A model generated the notes under the pieces. It saw only the letters and a program-made list of their open reading frames with translations, had not been told where the DNA came from and did not search any database. The translations under genes and the position numbers were made by a program. Shown piece by piece: positions 6,840 to 9,602 of a stretch of 9,602 bases of DNA; within the stretch, counting starts at the first letter, position 1; each line of letters starts with the position of its first letter. Source of the DNA: Pseudomonadota bacterium (GTDB taxonomy: Bacteria > Pseudomonadota > Gammaproteobacteria > Legionellales > Legionellaceae); the NCBI GenBank assembly GCA_021807845.1, contig JAKBCM010000044.1, positions 1-9,602 of the forward strand, read 5' to 3'.

Positions 6840-8216
6840 ATGAAACAGATATCCACTCTGAATCCAACCACAGAAGAAGTCTGTGGAACATATCCTTTGA
6901 TGAGTCAAGATGATATCAAACATATCATTGAAGAAATGAGCCGCCAGCAAGTATCTTGGTCTCAAACTGATGTGGGAAGACGTCAAGAGGGGTTTCTAAA
7001 AGTTGCTAAAATACTGCGTGATGAAACGCATCATTATGCATCCATCATCACAACTGAAATGGGCAAACCCATCACACAAGCTGCTCAGGAAATTGAGAAA
7101 TGCGCTCTATTATGTGATTACTACGCAAAAATGGGAGCAACATTTTTAGAAGATGAAATCATCGAAACGAGTTTCTATAAAACGTATCGTTCCTTTCAAC
7201 CGCTTGGAATTATTTTCGCTATTATGCCCTGGAACTATCCATTTTGGCAGGTCATGCGTTTTGCAGTGCCTAATTTGATGGTGGGCAATGCAGGTCTTCT
7301 CAAGCATGCGCCCAATTGCATAGGCACATCGCTAGCTATTGAACAACTCTTTATCAAAGCAGGCTTTCCGAAAGGTTTGTTTAGAAGTCTTGTTGCTGAT
7401 GTGGATGTTGTTCCATTTATTATTCAACATCCAAAGATTTGTGGGGTTACTTTAACCGGCAGTAATCGTGCAGGAATAGCAGTTGGCGAGGAATCGGGGC
7501 GCGCCATGAAAAAAGTGGTTTTAGAATTAGGAGGCAGTGACCCTTATGTGATATTAAAGGATGCAGATATTGAGAATGCTGCATCAGAATGTGTTTCTTC
7601 TCGTCTTGGCAATTGCGGTCAAGTTTGTATTGCAGCCAAGCGAATGATTGTGGTCAAAGAAGTCAAAGAAGCTTTTGAAGCATTGGTTCTAGCAAAAGCC
7701 AAAAAATATGTCATGGGAAATCCTACTGATCCCAACACCAACCTAGGCCCCATGGCTCGTGAAGACTTACGAGCCAATCTACATGAACAAGTGTTACGAT
7801 CAATCAGCAAAGGTGCGCGCTGTGTTTTAGGGGGATCCATACCGAGTGGAAAAGGCTTTTTTTATCCAGCCACAGTATTGTTTGACGTCGATGAAGATTC
7901 ACCTGCGTTTCATGAAGAATTGTTTGGCCCTGTGATCTGTGTCACCGTCGCTGATGATGAAGCACATGCTTTACGCCTTGCAAACCAAACTGAATTTGGA
8001 CTGGCTGCCGCTGTATTTACAAGTGATCTTAAAAAAGGGGAGCACATTGCAAAAAAAGTGTTGATGGCAGGCGGCTGTGCCGTGAATACCCATGTTGCAT
8101 CCGATCCGCGCTTACCCTTCGGTGGCATAAAACAATCAGGATATGGACGAGAATTATCCCTAGAAGGCATGCGGGAGTTTGTGAACATCAAAACAGTTAT
8201 TGTGGCAAAAGTGTAG
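6840..8216 (+). CDS. Succinate-semialdehyde dehydrogenase-like aldehyde dehydrogenase
   Basis: This 458-residue cytoplasmic enzyme of the aldehyde dehydrogenase superfamily probably oxidises succinate semialdehyde to succinate with NAD(P)+. Motifs in order: AIMPWNYPFWQ (127-137) with Asn132; LLKHAP with cofactor-binding Lys155; TLTGSNRAG (204-212); the general base Glu229 in LELGG; the nucleophile Cys263 in GQVCIAAKR (260-268); EELFGPV (359-365); and the C-terminal LPFGGIKQSGYGREL (425-439). Length and the GQVC-AAKR wording fit the short GabD1/Sad (YneI) group of about 460 residues, rather than the roughly 480-residue E. coli GabD. It starts 11 bases after the ThDP enzyme. No gabT aminotransferase is visible, so the semialdehyde more likely comes from the neighbouring decarboxylase than from GABA. 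No active-site residue is missing. Other short-chain semialdehydes remain possible substrates. Confidence 0.9.
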   Translation: MKQISTLNPTTEEVCGTYPLMSQDDIKHIIEEMSRQQVSWSQTDVGRRQEGFLKVAKILRDETHHYASIITTEMGKPITQAAQEIEKCALLCDYYAKMGATFLEDEIIETSFYKTYRSFQPLGIIFAIMPWNYPFWQVMRFAVPNLMVGNAGLLKHAPNCIGTSLAIEQLFIKAGFPKGLFRSLVADVDVVPFIIQHPKICGVTLTGSNRAGIAVGEESGRAMKKVVLELGGSDPYVILKDADIENAASECVSSRLGNCGQVCIAAKRMIVVKEVKEAFEALVLAKAKKYVMGNPTDPNTNLGPMAREDLRANLHEQVLRSISKGARCVLGGSIPSGKGFFYPATVLFDVDEDSPAFHEELFGPVICVTVADDEAHALRLANQTEFGLAAAVFTSDLKKGEHIAKKVLMAGGCAVNTHVASDPRLPFGGIKQSGYGRELSLEGMREFVNIKTVIVAKV

Positions 8217-8274
8217 AATTTTTGGTTCAATGCAAGAGAGATCGTGAGTGAAATAATATATAGCGCGCTTTTTG

Positions 8275-8303
8275 TTCAATTATTGCCGACATTTCGGTAT
8301 ACT
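8275..8303 (+). promoter_or_regulatory. Candidate promoter of the ketoacyl synthase gene
   Basis: The 118-base gap between dehydrogenase and ketoacyl synthase holds a good -10, TATACT (8298-8303), 31 bases before the ATG. With 17-base spacing the -35 would be TTCAAT (8275-8280), a poor match; TTGTTC at 8272-8277 is a better hexamer but 20 bases away. The gene's Shine-Dalgarno, GAGG at 8324-8327, is well placed. I see no convincing terminator hairpin for the preceding operon in this gap. Confidence 0.4.
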
Positions 8304-8334
8304 CCCTCGCGATAATAGAATATGAGGATAGGGC

Positions 8335-9558
8335 ATGAAACGAAGGGTTGTCATTACTGGAATGGAAATCACCTCCGCAATCGGTAGCGGCTTAGAGGCC
8401 TTTTGGAATGCAGCGACAAAAGGTACCTGTGGAATTAAACGAATTGAGTCCTATGATCCATCCCCCTATACCACTCAAATCGCTGCTGAAATCACTGAGT
8501 TATCATTAGCTCATCTGCCTGAATTTGATAGAAAAAAACGCTATCCCCGTGCAGCGCAATTTGCTTTATATTGTGCTCACCATGCCATCCTTCGCGCGGG
8601 CTTAACAGCGAGTGAATTAACCCTTGCAGGAACATACATGGGTACCAGTCTAGGTGGAACACCAGAGATGGAATCCGCTTATCAAGCTTTTTACACTGAA
8701 AACTGGAAAAAAATTCCCGCCTTGAGCGTCATTCGTGGCATGCCTAATTCTATTGCCAATCATATCGCCATTGCTTTCGGCATTGGGGGACCTAATTCTA
8801 CCATTTCTAATGCTTGTGTATCTTCCGCAGAAGCAATAGGACAAGCGTATCAACAAATCTCTCAAGGAAGGTTAAATGTCGCATTGTGTGGCGGTACAGA
8901 GGCCATGGTGTGTGAAACCATTATGGCTGCTTGGTGTAAGTTACGTGTGATGTCGACCCATAATGAGGATCCTAAAACTGCAAGCCGCCCCTTTGACAAG
9001 AATCGAGACGGCATGGTCATGGCTGATGGTGCAGGGATTTTGATTCTTGAAGAACTGGAACATGCACAAGCTCGAGGCGCTACGATTTATGCAGAAATCA
9101 TTGGTTTTGGCGCCAGTTGTGATGCCCATCACGTCACAGCCCCCCATTCAGAAGGTCAGGCAAGGGCTATTAATGCCTCATTAGATGATGCCCGTGTTGC
9201 TGTTAGCGACATTCAATATATTAATGCGCATGGAACAGGCACTCAACTCAATGACATCACCGAGACCGAAACGATCAAAATGGTTTTTGGCAAACATGCT
9301 TATCAAATCCCCATCACTGCACAAAAAGCTATGACTGGGCACGCCATTGGTGCGGCCGGCGTGATGGAGATCATTGCAACAACTTTAAGCCTACAAAATG
9401 ATATCCTGTTACCCACCATCAATTTGCATGATCCAGATCCATTATGCGATCTAGATTATGTACCCAATCAGGCACGAAAGAAGCGTATTGATATCGCCTT
9501 ATCCAATCACTTCGCTTTCGGTGGTGCAAATGCCGCGATTGTACTTAGACGATTTTGA
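8335..9558 (+). CDS. FabF-like beta-ketoacyl-ACP synthase (KAS II type)
   Basis: This 407-residue cytoplasmic thiolase-fold condensing enzyme probably catalyses decarboxylative condensation of malonyl-ACP with an acyl-ACP, in fatty acid or a related acyl/polyketide pathway. The catalytic set is complete: Cys161 in SNACVSSAEAIGQAY (158-172), His299 in NAHGTGTQLND (297-307), Glu310, Lys331 and His336 in QKAMTGHAIGAAG (330-342). The carboxy end has PDPLCDLDYVPN (367-378) and the gating loop NHFAFGGAN (391-399). Length and the DLDYVPN motif fit FabF rather than FabB. Deviations are Asn-Ala-Cys where Thr-Ala-Cys is usual, MADGAG (229-234) for GEGAG, and FAFGGAN for FGFGGTN. These suggest a specialised paralogue rather than the housekeeping enzyme. 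No acpP or fabG lies upstream as in a classic fab cluster, and the downstream side is cut off by the window end. The ATG is set by GAGG with seven-base spacing. Confidence 0.88.
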   Translation: MKRRVVITGMEITSAIGSGLEAFWNAATKGTCGIKRIESYDPSPYTTQIAAEITELSLAHLPEFDRKKRYPRAAQFALYCAHHAILRAGLTASELTLAGTYMGTSLGGTPEMESAYQAFYTENWKKIPALSVIRGMPNSIANHIAIAFGIGGPNSTISNACVSSAEAIGQAYQQISQGRLNVALCGGTEAMVCETIMAAWCKLRVMSTHNEDPKTASRPFDKNRDGMVMADGAGILILEELEHAQARGATIYAEIIGFGASCDAHHVTAPHSEGQARAINASLDDARVAVSDIQYINAHGTGTQLNDITETETIKMVFGKHAYQIPITAQKAMTGHAIGAAGVMEIIATTLSLQNDILLPTINLHDPDPLCDLDYVPNQARKKRIDIALSNHFAFGGANAAIVLRRF

Positions 9559-9602
9559 TCTCTCCAGGGCAAAATCATAGTTTGCTTGAATTTAAATCAC
9601 AT

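Noticed and set aside
7910..8230. Antisense open frame of 106 codons opposite the end of the dehydrogenase gene, plus several shorter antisense frames opposite the other genes
   Set aside because: They lie opposite strongly conserved coding sequence, have no family resemblance or visible Shine-Dalgarno, and are explained by codon bias of the real genes.
8261..8275. AGCGCGCT followed by TTTTT after the dehydrogenase gene as a terminator
   Set aside because: The GC-rich part is a gapless palindrome that leaves no loop, so it cannot form a normal terminator hairpin.
9569..9585. GCAAA/TTTGC inverted repeat after the ketoacyl synthase as a terminator
   Set aside because: The stem is only five pairs, AT-rich, and is followed by TTGAATTT rather than a T-run.

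Overview
The window looks like chromosomal DNA from an AT-rich (roughly 40% GC by eye) Gram-negative bacterium, most likely a gammaproteobacterium. A Legionella/Coxiella-type organism is my guess from composition and gene style, not a demonstrated assignment. All recognisable genes lie on the + strand. I see no insertion sequence, phage module, CRISPR array, tRNA or rRNA.

Layout. Bases 2-160 are the 3' end of an unrecognised gene. A roughly 220-base intergenic stretch follows, with two short hairpins. Then comes a small cI/Cro-like helix-turn-helix protein with a strong ribosome binding site (381-650). A perfect TATAAT box at 668-673 precedes a tightly packed four-gene block: a DUF155/RMND1-family protein (700-1506), an AzgA-type purine permease of the NCS2 superfamily (1528-2796), a PMT_2/GT39-type membrane glycosyltransferase (2796-4259, start overlapping the permease stop as TGATG) and a tandem-GNAT acetyltransferase (4231-5097, overlapping the previous gene by 29 bases). 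These four look co-transcribed, but their functions do not form an obvious single pathway.

A second unit follows: a thiamine-diphosphate enzyme of the acetolactate synthase-like superfamily (5188-6828) and, 11 bases later, a succinate-semialdehyde dehydrogenase-like aldehyde dehydrogenase (6840-8216). This is the most interesting part of the window. The same gene pair in the cyanobacterium Synechococcus sp. PCC 7002 was shown to encode 2-oxoglutarate decarboxylase and succinic semialdehyde dehydrogenase. Together those enzymes convert 2-oxoglutarate to succinate and bypass 2-oxoglutarate dehydrogenase and succinyl-CoA synthetase. I infer the same role here, although automatic annotation would probably call the first gene acetolactate synthase.

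The last gene (8335-9558), behind its own candidate promoter, is a FabF-like beta-ketoacyl-ACP synthase with an intact Cys-His-His active site but atypical motif wording. The window ends 44 bases after it, so its downstream partners are unseen.
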